NCBI RefSeq assembly: GCF_030272615.1
Contig: NC_081409.1
Span: forward strand, 649,050,468 to 649,114,467
DNA length: 64,000 bases
Direction of reading: 5' to 3'
Source: Cryptomeria japonica
Lineage: Eukaryota; Streptophyta; Pinopsida; Cupressales; Cupressaceae
Shown: piece after piece, positions 1 to 10,283 of the stretch
Numbering within the stretch: the stretch's first letter is position 1
How the letters are laid out: each line of letters begins with the position of its first letter
Made by a program: the position numbers and the translations under genes
Notes under the pieces: model-generated
Databases searched by the model: none
Told to the model about the DNA's origin: nothing
The model's input: only the letters and a program-made list of their open reading frames with translations

Positions 1-857
1 AGAAGAGAACTTTGTGAAAAGATGCAAAATGAGGATGATGAAAAAGAATCACTTAATGATCTGATAAGCAAGATGAAACTGGAGAACATGACAACAAAGA
101 ATGAGATGTAGGATATGACTATGAGATTTTGTAAAGAGATTGAAGATAGGAAGAAGAATGAAGAAGAATTGACCAGAAGACTAAGTGATGTAGCAAATGA
201 GAACACAAGACTTAGCTATGAAAATGATTTATTGAAGACAGATCTGATGCACACTTAGAATGACTCAAATGAACTGATGAGACAAAAAGAAGTCTTAGAA
301 AGAGAACTAGAAACTGCAAATCAACATAAAGAAAAATTCAAGAAAAGCTCAGAGGAACTTGGCACCTTGCCGAAGAATCAAAAACCTAAAGGTGACACTT
401 CTGGAATTGGCTTTGAAGTTGGTGAAAGCTCTAGTACTGCAAATACTCAGGATCACAGCAAACCGGTAAGACAAGCTAATGCTTATAAATTCAATGGAAA
501 ATGCTTTAACTATAATAAGTATGGTCATAGAGAAAATGAATGTAGATCTAGAAATTATCAAAATATCAACACACCCACCAGTCAATGTTCTAAATGCAAC
601 AAAGTTGGTCACAACTCTGAAATTATAGAATGAATGTGAGATGTTATGTTTGTGGAAGATTTGGACATTTATCTAATCAATGCAGAATACAAATCGGCAT
701 AGGTTATGGGAAAGCAATTCAGAAGAATAATGTAACTTGTTATGCATGTAACAAGATTGGGCATATTGCAAAATCCTGTAGAAGTAAAGGATCACCGGCA
801 GATAACAAAAGTTCTAGCTTGAAGGGTAAAGAAAAAGTTGAAGAGGTTAAGAAATAA
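1..857 (+). pseudogene. A ORF1: coiled-coil and multi-zinc-knuckle protein (Gag-like), decayed
   Basis: The frame is open from base 1 except for TAG codons at 109 and 256. The first ~270 bases encode a Glu/Lys/Leu-rich helix typical of a coiled coil. Four CCHC-type knuckles follow. The first is CFNYNKYGHRENEC (second Cys is Tyr). The second starts CSKCNKVGH and has lost its last Cys. The third is CYVCGRFGHLSNQC and the fourth CYACNKIGHIAKSC. A one-base deletion near 619-622 shifts the frame, so knuckles 3 and 4 lie in the frame starting at 630. Such knuckles bind RNA in retroelement Gag proteins. No capsid-type Gag domain is visible, though the true N-terminus is outside the window. Element D carries the same layout at 40.6-41.6 kb. 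Confidence 0.7.
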
Positions 858-1313
858 TTCTCAAAACAATGGATTAGAAAAGTTGATCTAAATATTGGGA
901 ATACTCCTCCACCAGTAGAACCAGTCAATGCTTCACTGATAGGATAGAGTGATGCTTCACCGGCAGGATAGAGTAGTGCTCCACTGGTAGGAAGTTCGTC
1001 ATCGAATTGAAGAAAGTTTCCTTGAGGGTTTGGCAATCTAATGACACATGTGCTATTATTCCCTCAGTTAGAGATGAGAAATTGAAATTACTTATTACCA
1101 GCAGACAATGTTAAGTGAATACTTAACTGACATGCATTTAATGTGGTAGATGGCAAAAAGGCACTATAAATTTGAGGTTTTGGCTCCATTTCATTTCACC
1201 AAGATTTCAAACCTACGAAAAGTGCGAAGATTCTGAGCTAAGGCATTTTCGAGAAAAAGGCAAGAACACTTCAAGCAATCATCCATCCTAAAGGCAATAA
1301 AAGGTATTTTATC
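858..1313 (+). repeat. Spacer between A ORF1 and ORF-X, with three 24-bp tandem units
   Basis: Three 24-bp units lie at 927-950, 951-974 and 975-998, each with a core like gatgcttcaccggcaggata. In the ORF1 tail frame they encode eight-residue repeats of Ala/Ser/Pro/Gly type, with TAG at the Gln-like position of the first two. I see nothing identifiable between 999 and 1313, the leader of ORF-X. Confidence 0.6.
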
Positions 1314-2394
1314 ATGGCATCCACCTCTGCACTTGAATATATAGCAAACCCTACTATTGTCAAAGTTATAAAAATACCTAGGCCTGTATTTCAATTAGTT
1401 CCAGAAGTAGCAAAGAAAGATGATACTTTAGGTGCTTTTTCTCAAATTCCTAAGGGAGTTGTTTATGCTGAAGATCCCAGAATTTACATTCATTGCAACA
1501 TTGAGGAACTAGGAGATGAAGAGATTAAAACCATGTTTAAATCTGTCATATGTGATGAATTTGGTAATGTAAAAGATGAACATAAGATCATTGAAACCCT
1601 AGGATTTATAGAGATCCTTAGCATTCTTGAATTCCCCAAGGATGTGATTAGGATAGTCTTAAGCAGGGTACATGGTGAGTTTTTTGGTTAGATACAATTC
1701 ACAAAATCACCAAGGAAGTTGTGAAAGATATCACAGGGCTACCAACCATCGGTAAAAGGCTAGACAAGACTAAAAAGGTCTCCAATGACCTAGTTATGAA
1801 CCTAACTGGTGCCACATCTGACAGAAGGTCCTTAAGAGTCAATGATGTAAAAGATACTAATGTAAGATTTATCAGCATGATATTAGGATATAAAGCTACT
1901 CATGCAAATAGTCTCAATTCAGTTTTAAGTCTATGCATTAAGAGTGCTTACGACATGGTCATAGATAATGCAAAGATTGATGTATGTGAGTGGTTGAAGA
2001 ACAAATTAATTGACAACTTAGGCAACATTAAGAAGGACAAGAAAGGAACTTTTAAATTTGGAAATCTGCTAGTATGTCTGATACTACATATAACCAAACA
2101 GGTTCCTAGTATAGGCTACAAAGAACTTGGATATGATATACCGGTAGGTAAACAACTAACAGGACTATTCAATAATATAGGAGAAGATAAGGAAAACAAT
2201 ATCCATGATTTCTTTCAAGCACTTAAGGCCAAAATGAAGAAAAGAATCAGATTATCACAAAAGATTGTTGACAAATATAAGGATGAAATATGCTTTGTAA
2301 TAAAGAAGGATGAGATCTGGATGGAAGCAGTCATCCCTAGGACAGTTTGGGTAATACAGATGGGCTACGAAATAGATGATCATATAATTGAAAC
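1314..2394 (+). pseudogene. A ORF-X, N-terminal part (unknown protein), split by Gypsy B
   Basis: The start is ATG at 1314 in the context atcATGG. I do not recognise the family. The protein shares landmarks with its counterparts in C and D: a segment with EDxR and IEELG, then a motif VLSRVHGEF, then ITKE followed by Gly-Leu-Pro, and later KYKD.ICF and MGYEID. A one-base loss in the T run at 1681-1687 shifts the frame, and reading continues from about 1688 in the frame open from 1721. The last intact codon before B is the Glu codon at 2390. The copy of the TSD after B (15010) continues the same codon phase into Thr-Tyr-Ala-Lys. No signal peptide, membrane segment or known catalytic motif was seen. 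Confidence 0.7.
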
Positions 2395-4047
2395 TATTTA
2401 GGGGAAAAAGCGAGACTAGGCTAACATACCCTAATCCTACCTTTTGACACACATTGTGGAATACGAAAGAGCCTAGAGGTATCACACAATTGGCTACTTC
2501 TTTTTGTGAAAGAGAGAGCCATGAGCTACCTATTAGGGTTTCTATTCCTTTGTTGTAATTGAAAGATAAAATGATGCAAGTTCGATTCCTAAAGTGCAAG
2601 TATGAACTAATAACAAGATTGCAGAATTGAAATTAAACAATGGAAAGCTATAAACACAAGGACAAGACAAGAATGCAGATGCATACCTGGAGTTAAAATC
2701 TGAGTGAAAATGTTTGGGACGGGGACGCGAGCGCCAGTGTCCTGATACTGCTCCTGAAACTATTGTTTTGCAACCTGAAAAGTTGTTGGAAATGCTGAAA
2801 CTTGTTGTCTGATAGAGGGACCAAGGCGCCTAGTGCCACTGTCCCAGGGACCAGGGCGCCCAGTACCCCTGTCCTGGCAGGACCAGGGCACCCCACACCT
2901 TTGTCCTGGCTTTTTGGGTTGGAATTTGGTGTGAAGTTCTGTCTCGGTCTGCTTCTTCCAAATCTGCAACTTGCGGCGTCGTCTGAATCCCAAAATCTGC
3001 ACTTATATCTAAAAAGGTATGGTGGGTGGCTATATAGGGTTTTGCCTTAGTCAAACCCCCGATTTGGTGATTTCCACCTCCACGAATAGCCAAGTTGTAC
3101 TGTAAAAGTAATGTGTGTGTAGACCTTGTGTGTGTGCAAGATCCTAAAATGCAAGTAAGCAAACTAGAGCAACCTAGAAAGTAAACCCTAATTGCTTGTA
3201 AATGATAATGTAAATGCTCCAAATCAAGATGCAAAGTGATCTAAAGCATGAATACAAATGATATAATGAGGCTTATGCAAATACATGAAAACAACATGAA
3301 ATCATACCCAACCCCAAGGGAGGGGTACAAGCTAATCTTCAGTCGGTGATCCCTTATTGCTCTTCAATGCCTTCAAAGCCCTAAATGGATGAATGAAATT
3401 GATGAATGCTTGATAGATGGATGTTGAATGTTATTGAAGTCTTCAAAGATCTGCTCTTTCGTTGCATAGAAAGTCCCTAAAACCAAAATTCCCATCCTTT
3501 CAAATGAAGAAAGAGAGCTCTTATATATGAAACCCTAGGTCTTAATTTCAACTTTTGGCTGACCTAGAATTTGAATCTCCCACCAATTTCTTGGGGTTAA
3601 GCTTTATTTTATGATTGGATCGCGCTCCTAAAATTTTGGGAAAAATATTTGGGACCGTGTGCACTTCAGGCGCCATGGTCCCGACAACTTTTCACCAAAT
3701 TTTCAGGGCCGTCAGATATGATGATTTTAGAGAGAATCCTGAAGTTACAGGTGATTTTGAGATGTTTTGACCCCCAAAATCAAGCCCCCAAGTTCAAAAT
3801 AGGACCTAATTAGGGTTTTTGATTAAATTATGTATTGGAGGAATAAAATGAAAAGGGCACACTTTAATGAAAGGGCCCAACTTTATGACGTGGAAGATGA
3901 TGAAATAGAACCTTAGACCTAATTAATTTAATTAATTAAGTGCTAAAGGGAAAATGCGATGCAAAGTGCAAGATGCGCCAAGGCGAGAGCTAAACCAAGT
4001 GTGAAATTGTATCCCTTTAGCAAGTGCATACAATTTATGATGCTACA
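2395..4047 (-). repeat. 3' LTR of B
   Basis: The partner copy is 13357-15009, of equal length. The terminal TGTGTAGGGG seen in the partner is TATTTAGGGG here, two substitutions at the very end; the inner end is GCTACA. Inside, at 2816-2908 (partner about 13780-13872), lies a GC-rich run of three degenerate ~32-bp units with cores like gaccagggcgccc and cctgtcctgg. The same kind of motif (ggcgccatggtccc) recurs at 3671 and in the internal repeats at 4809-4943. Confidence 0.95.
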
Positions 4048-4060
4048 TTTAGCCCCCACT
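4048..4060 (-). promoter_or_regulatory. Polypurine tract of B
   Basis: On the - strand the sequence directly before the 3' LTR reads AGTGGGGGCTAAA. Such a tract primes plus-strand DNA synthesis in LTR elements. Its position next to the LTR fixes the - orientation of B. Confidence 0.85.
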
Positions 4061-4661
4061 TTAGCGGTCATATGAGTACTATATGCATATGAAAGCTAAA
4101 GTACAGGAAAGTAAACATTATTTGAAAAAGGATATATCCATAAGTTTGTCGAACGAAGCCCCCAGCGGTATCTGCAGTACACAGTTAGGAACCACACCCT
4201 GAAAAGCACACGTTAGATCACAAAATCACCTAATGCTTACTAAGGAAAGTGATGAAATTTGTGAGTAGCTATATGCCCCCCTGTTTCGGCTTGCTTATTA
4301 GGGAGGTGAAACAGGATAGCATGTTTACTTACGACAAATTGTGTGAGAGATTATTGATGAGAGATGTTCACTAAAGAGGCTTCATCAAAGCACATTTTGG
4401 AACATCCTAGGAGTAAGGGAATGAAAATATGATTTCGACACAACAAACGGTTCAAAAATCGCATCTCCCAAACTAAAGTTATGATGAAATGAGTGGTAGA
4501 AGAAAACTAGGATTTTGAAATTAAAGGTAAAGGAATGAAAATATATACCTTGAAAGTGACTATTGCATTTGTCACTTTGTTGATTTCTGAGTATTGTTCA
4601 TTGTAGCGGAGCCCACATAGCCATCATCATGCCTTCACGATGACCGGAGCATCCCACAAGG

Positions 4662-6965
4662 ATGGAGATCATGCGACAGGTCGTGATCAGTGATGAGCCA
4701 CTGGACGAGGTGAGTTGACTAAACTTTGACTTTGACTTTCTACATTTCTGTTGACTTTGAGTTTCTGTGATCGAATACGGGCCCTTGAATCTAACCCTGG
4801 GTCCCACCCAGGGCACCATGGTCCTATCAGGGCACCATGGTCCTTGTGGGGCACCATGGTCCTCTCAGGGCACCATGGTCCCTGAAGGGCACCATGGTCC
4901 TCTCAGGGCACCATAGTCCCTGAAGGGCGCCATGGTCCCAATCAAGACTTGGCAAGGGGTGTCAGGGTTAGCTTTCGATGTTCGATAGTTTTCATTTTTT
5001 GCGTAGATGATTTTGATGATTGAGTACTGATTTCACTGATGTTTTTGCATTGCAGGGTCTCCCGTACATGAGAGAGAACATGGCAGGATAGATTCTTCGC
5101 AGTCTGCGAGATCAGATTCCCCGGCTGACTCAGGCAGAGAGGGATACTTTATTGATAGTGGGTTTATGGTATGCGATCCTCATGCCGGCCATTCGATTCC
5201 ATCCTGTGATGTTGATGGCACTTATGGAGCGATGGGATCCTAACACATGTACATTCCATCTCCCAGTAGGAGAGATGATGGTTACACTTGAGGATGTGTA
5301 CCGCATACTTCGCCTACCTATTAGAGGAGCCACCATGACATACACGACCGATCGATCAATGGAGGACTATCAGAGGGAGCAAGTATACTGCATAGGGAGA
5401 GTCATGTCGAGTGAGACTAGAGGTCACATCATGATCAGTTGGCTCTTACATCCTATAGGAGAGGTGCCCCTTGTGAGACGTCTTATGATTGCCATCATTG
5501 CACTAGCCATCTGCCCTAATGGGCGAGGTACGCACATGCATGGGGGTCTCACATGGTGCATCAGGGCTATGAAGAGACATAGGAGAGTATATGCTTGGGG
5601 TCAGAGTATGCTTGCACATCTCTATCACAACCTCGAGGAGTATGTGTTTGGACAATGTTGTAGCTTGATGACATGTACACTTCTGCAGGTGTGGATATTT
5701 GAGCACTTTACATGCACCAGGCCCGTCAGCTATCCGATGAGTACAGCTAGCGAGAAACCTAGGGTGTTTGCCTATCCACTTACCAGTGAGTGGAGATTTG
5801 GAGATCTACTATATTGGAGAGTGACATTCGATAGATTGACAGCTGAGGTGACAATATGGAGACCATATCTGCGGATGCATAGATGAGATGGAATGGAGAT
5901 GCATAGATGAGTCCTTCCCAGACCCAGAGCAGCAGCGAGACCTACGATAGATGATATCGAGATTACAGATATAGAGGGGTCCGATCAGGATGTGGTCACT
6001 GATTACTCCGCAGATCCCGAAGCACAGCGCAGGTATCTCTCATGGTTTGTGAGGACATACCTAGGGCCTATCTTTCCACCAGATTACCCGATAGGCCATC
6101 CAGGGCCATGGAGACATGGAGACCGAGATGAGGATTAGGGATCCAGATTGGAGGAGGCAGGAGATCCTGATCCACCCGTAGGAGATCAGCCTAGTGCCGA
6201 GGAGGAGGAGGAGGGAGAGGAGGATGACACAGATAGAGATGATGATGAGGAGAACGAGGATGCGGGTGATAGAGATGATGAGGAGGAGTCAGATATAGCT
6301 CCCCACCATTCAGGAGATGATACCATAGCCTTAGATCCTCCTCTTATTCCCTAAAAGGGGGAACATGAGGCGATACAGAGACCTATACCCATTGTGCACA
6401 GATCATCTGAGCGTGGGGAGCCTAGTGGTTCCTAGTCACAGATGCTACCATATCATGATCCCTACTAGCGCAAGGGAGATCCAGGTATAGTAGGTTTATA
6501 TTGATTGATTAATGTTTTGATAATATAGAATGGTACTAATACAAAATTTGTTCTACTACTACAGCTAATGTGCAGGAGTGGCGTTCCTTGATCCAGCAAA
6601 TAGTGACAGATATTTCCATGATAGCATAAATCCCTAGTTCCTCACAGGTTGCTTATAGGCCTCAGGGGAATGCGGGTCAGCATGAGGACTTGTTTTCCCC
6701 ATTTCGAGTACAGGTGGAAATATGGAGGGAGAGAGAGAGAGTTCTATCAGAGAACCTTCAGTGGGCATAGCATGACCTAGCAGCAGCTCAAGCCGAGGCT
6801 ACCTCATATTGCGTGATCCTTATGGATAGGGATCATAGGAGTTCCTCTCAGAGTCACTCACGGTCTATATCACGCTATACACCTATGGGTCCACCTTCAT
6901 GGCCGGATCAGGAGAGAGTGTCTAGTCATCACTCTCCAGCCACTAGCCCTAGGGATAGGAGATGA
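4662..6965 (+). pseudogene. Plant mobile domain (PMD) gene with two introns, antisense inside Gypsy B
   Basis: Exon 1 is 4662-4709 (starts MEIMRQ, ends at GAG before GTGAGT). Intron 1 is 4710-5055 and ends TTGCATTGCAG. Exon 2 is 5056-6484, intron 2 is 6485-6564 (GTATAG...CTACAG), and exon 3 is 6565-6965. The three exons join in one reading frame, with intron 2 in phase 1. Exon 2 carries plant mobile domain landmarks: LMERWDPNTCTFHLPVGEMM, a LEDVYRILRLP segment, LLQVWIFEHF, then RVTFDRLT with WRPY, and RRYLSWF. An acidic Glu/Asp tract lies at about 6195-6290, and exon 3 ends Ser/Arg-rich. About eight in-frame stops (5089, 5884, 6136, 6352 and others) and a 24-bp duplication at 5884-5910 mark decay; most stops fit Gln to TAG/TAA. 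A weak TATA-like atatatac lies at 4541. Antisense extra ORFs between pol and 3' LTR are known in Tat/Ogre elements. Confidence 0.82.
4809..4943 (+). repeat. Seven tandem ~19-20 bp units cored on gggcaccatggtcc, inside PMD intron 1
   Basis: Seven successive units each hold ccatggt (ccatagt in the sixth) within gggcaccatggtcc and alternate endings tctca and ctgaa. The CCATGG palindrome appears in six of the seven. All lie between the inferred donor (4710) and acceptor (5055) of intron 1 of the antisense PMD gene. A related single motif, ggcgccatggtccc, occurs in the LTRs of B. Confidence 0.85.
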
Positions 6966-7032
6966 TCTCATAATGTAGGATAGGTCACATTTTGGATGTA
7001 TAGTGACCTACTTTTGTATATGAAAACATGAT

Positions 7033-7033
<1 letters not shown>

Positions 7034-7081
<48 letters not shown>

Positions 7082-7082
7082 C
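7034..7082. repeat. (CA)n followed by (TA)n microsatellite
   Basis: An uninterrupted CA run of about 36 bases (7034-7069) is followed by an AT run to about 7082. It lies just downstream of the PMD gene, inside element B. Confidence 0.95.
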
Positions 7083-7611
7083 ATGCTTCTTCTTTATCTC
7101 AAACATGTTATCTTTAATGTCTAAAACAATGTATATTTTTTATTAAAGTTAGTACATTTGGTAGATGTACATGTATGTTCTGAATTTAATTTCCATGTGA
7201 TTGATTTCTCAATGCCCCATGATTAAATTGATACGTGTGTGACTTAATTAAAATAAAATACTTAATCAAGTACTAAAGTGATGATAGAGAAGAAATATGC
7301 GTTAAGCCTAAGAATCATATAACTAATGTGTTTTAATTTTAAACTTAAACACAACATGATACGATTCTACTTAACACATAAAGACATTGTATAATATGCC
7401 AGCATAATGGAAATGTAAATTTTTTTGCAATTTACATAATGAATTCAAGACAAACTATAAAGTAAAGAAAACACTTGTCAAGAACAAAGCAATATAGATT
7501 AAACACAATATCATTTAATTCTATTTTCTCTAACCAGGATATGCTAACATATTACCCAATTTTGAAGAACTGAAAAGAAGATAGATGAAATGAAAGATAA
7601 GGAATGAGGAA
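7083..7611. other. AT-rich spacer in B with no feature seen
   Basis: This stretch separates the end of the PMD gene and its microsatellite from the 3' end of B integrase on the opposite strand. I found no supported coding region or repeat. It is the place where transcripts from both strands would converge. Confidence 0.5.
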
Positions 7612-8750
7612 TTAAGCATAGTATCTACACAAGTGCATAGCATTTATAGGTTCTTTAAGAGGCGTACCATCTACATCCGCTATTTTGTAAGCACTTGATC
7701 CATAATCTTCAATAACAATATACGGTCCAAGCCAATTAGGACTAAATTTCCCCTTTTCTTCAGGTAAGGTATTCACATTGCGTTGATTCTCATAGAGAAC
7801 TAAGTCACCTACTAAGAAGGAACATTGAATAACCTTATCATTATAGCTTCGTTGTAGAGTTTTGTGATATGCTTGAATATGCTCAAGAGCATTTATACGA
7901 TGTTCATCAAGCATCTCAAGTTGTTGAAGTCTTTGTTCTCTATAAGAGTCATCATCTACTATACCTTTGAGAGAAACTCTAAGTGATGGAATCTCTAATT
8001 CTAAAGGTATAATAGCATCAGCACCATAAACAAGATTATAAGGGGTAGTTCCTATAGCAATTTGTACACTCATTCGGTAGGCCCAAAGAGCATAGATTAG
8101 CTGAGTACTCCAATCCTTACCATGCTTATTCACGGTTTTGCGAAGAATTTGTTCAATTATCTTATTGGATGATTCGGCTTGATCATTTGATTGAGGATAG
8201 TATGGTGTAGAAAATCGATGTTTGATATGATATTTCTCGAGGAATTTCTTCACGTCCTTGTTTTTAAATGATGTCCCATTATCTGAGATTACAGTGGAAG
8301 GTATCCCGAATCGAGAAATAATGTTTTCTAGAAGAAATTGACAAATCACTTCAGCAGTAGTAGAGCGAAGGGGAACAACTTCTACCCACTTTGTAAAGTA
8401 ATTTGTTGCAGTTATAATGAAAGTGTGTCCTTGAGATGAAGGAGGAGAGATTTTACCGATGAGATCCAACCCCCATGCAGAGAAAGGCCAAGAAGCTACA
8501 TGAGAACGAAGTTCTTGGACAGGAGCATGAATCAGATTATTGTGTTGTTGACATTGATGACATTTCTTAACAAATGAAAAAGAATCCTTCTGCATAGTTT
8601 GCCAATAGTATCCCATACAAAGTAATCTTTGAACCAAGGATTTGCCTCCAAAATGCCCTCCACAGGCACCTGAATGTGCCTCTTCAAGAGCAATAGGGAT
8701 TTCCAATTTGTTAAGACAGCGAAGGAGAAGACCGTTATAACCCCTTCGGT
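7612..8750 (-). pseudogene. B integrase
   Basis: Reading resumes on the - strand after a frameshift near 8750, and ends at a stop near 7612. The zinc-binding HHCC region is visible as EEAHSGACGGHFG then KKCHQCQ. The catalytic DDE triad is present: Asp in WGLDLIG, Asp in VISDNGT and Glu in DQAESSNK. A chromatin-facing C-terminal region follows, with GDLVLYEN and NWLGPYIV segments typical of plant Gypsy integrases. It would insert cDNA into host DNA. Apart from the frameshift this is the best preserved domain of B. Confidence 0.9.
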
Positions 8751-10283
8751 AAAAAACATTAGAATGATATATCTAGCAGACAGCTTGCGGATTCTAGCCC
8801 TAGTGTTCCTATTGGCAGAATCAGGAAAGGTACCATCGGTCAAGTATCTTACGATATGCGAATACCATTCATCTGAGTCTATAAAGTCACAACATGTCAC
8901 CAAGATAGAATCATCTACAATAGCTGGAGAAATAAGGTTGTGAATAACAAATTTAAGATCAACCACAGGGTCCTCTAAAGATACAAGAGAAGTGACACAT
9001 GCCATTGTGTCTGCATGTCGATTATCTTTTCGAGGAACAGGTTCCATGGTATAAGAATCAAATTTTTGTAACAAAGAGATAGCAAGGTCTTTATATTGTG
9101 ATAATTTGTCTTGTTTTGCTTGATACAATCCTGTTACTTGTCTTATAATCAATTGCGAATCTCCATAGATATGTATGTGCTTTACATTCAAAGCCAAGGC
9201 TGCCTTTATTCCTGCTGTAAGAGCCTCATACTCAGCAATGTTATTGGTACATAGGAAATTGAGACGATAAGATAAGGGAATGGATTTCTTTGTAGGAGTA
9301 ATTAGAACAACACCTGCCCCCGATCCCGTATGACACTTAGAGCCATCAAAGTATAACTCCCAAGTTTCATCTTTCTTTATACAAAGAATGAAGTCATCAG
9401 GAAAAGACTCAAGGTTAGGGAAGGAGAAAGGTGAAGGGGCCTCAACTAACTGATCGGTCAATGCTTGCCCTTTAATTGCTCTTTGTGAAACAAATTTAAG
9501 GTCAAATTCAGTTAACATCATAACCCACTTAGCTAGGCATCCTGATAAGTCAGTTTTAGAGAAAAGATGCTTCAAAGGATCAAACTTTACCATGACGTGG
9601 ACTTCTGAATTTAAAAGATAATGTTTCAATTTCTGAGTCGCAAACACCAAGGCCAAGCATTGTCTTTCTATCGCAGAATATCGGTTCTCATAATCGAGTA
9701 AGGTACGACTTATATAGTAAACCGAGCATTCCTTACCATCTTTATCATGTTGTGCCAATAATGTTGCGAGAGCATGAGAGGAAGCAGCTGTATAAAGAAG
9801 AAAGGGTTTAGAAGGTTCGACAGGTTGAAGGATAGGAGGATTAGCCAAATATACTTTTAAATCTTCAAATGCTTGCTGACAATCTTCATTCCATTGAAAA
9901 GTGATATTCTTTTTGAGAAGTTGAGTAAAAGGAAAAGTATGATCCACAAGTTGAGATACGAACCTACGAATAGCTTGAATCTTTCCTTGTAAGCTTTTGA
10001 GTTGAGACATATTTCTAGGAGGTGGCATGTTGACAATAGCATCTATTTTCTTAGTGTCCACCTCAATCCCATGATGCGAAACTATGAATCCTAATAGTTT
10101 TCCACTATCCACACCAAAAACACATTTTCGGGGATTCAAGCGCATGTGATATTTACAAATTCTTTCAAATATTTGACGAAGGATCTTAATATGATCTATA
10201 CGAAGAATGGATTTGGCTAAAATATCATCAACATAATCTTCTAGAATCTTATGCATATAATCATGAAAGATAAGGGTCATCGC
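8745..10283 (-). pseudogene. B RT C-terminal half, RNase H and second (archaeal-type) RNase H
   Basis: The RT active site EDYVDDILAKS is intact near the start. A first RNase H follows, with LLYTAASSHALATLLAQ, lacking the usual acidic residue in its first strand. The second RNase H has all four acidic positions: YFDGSKCHTGSGAG, NIAEYEALTAG, IYGDSQL and DNRHAD. This RT-RH-aRH order is the Tat signature. The frame breaks near 8750 before integrase. An in-frame TGA at 10284-10286 separates this half from the upstream RT; the neighbouring residues NADATYQ and AMTLIF suggest an Arg codon (CGA) mutated to TGA. Confidence 0.9.

Noticed and set aside
2693-3234. Reading frames on both strands within the B LTRs
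   Set aside because: They are overlapping frames in GC-rich LTR repeats, present in both LTR copies, with no protein landmarks.
4809-4943. CRISPR-like array
   Set aside because: Repeat and spacer are not distinct, units are ~20 bp and contiguous, and this is plant DNA.
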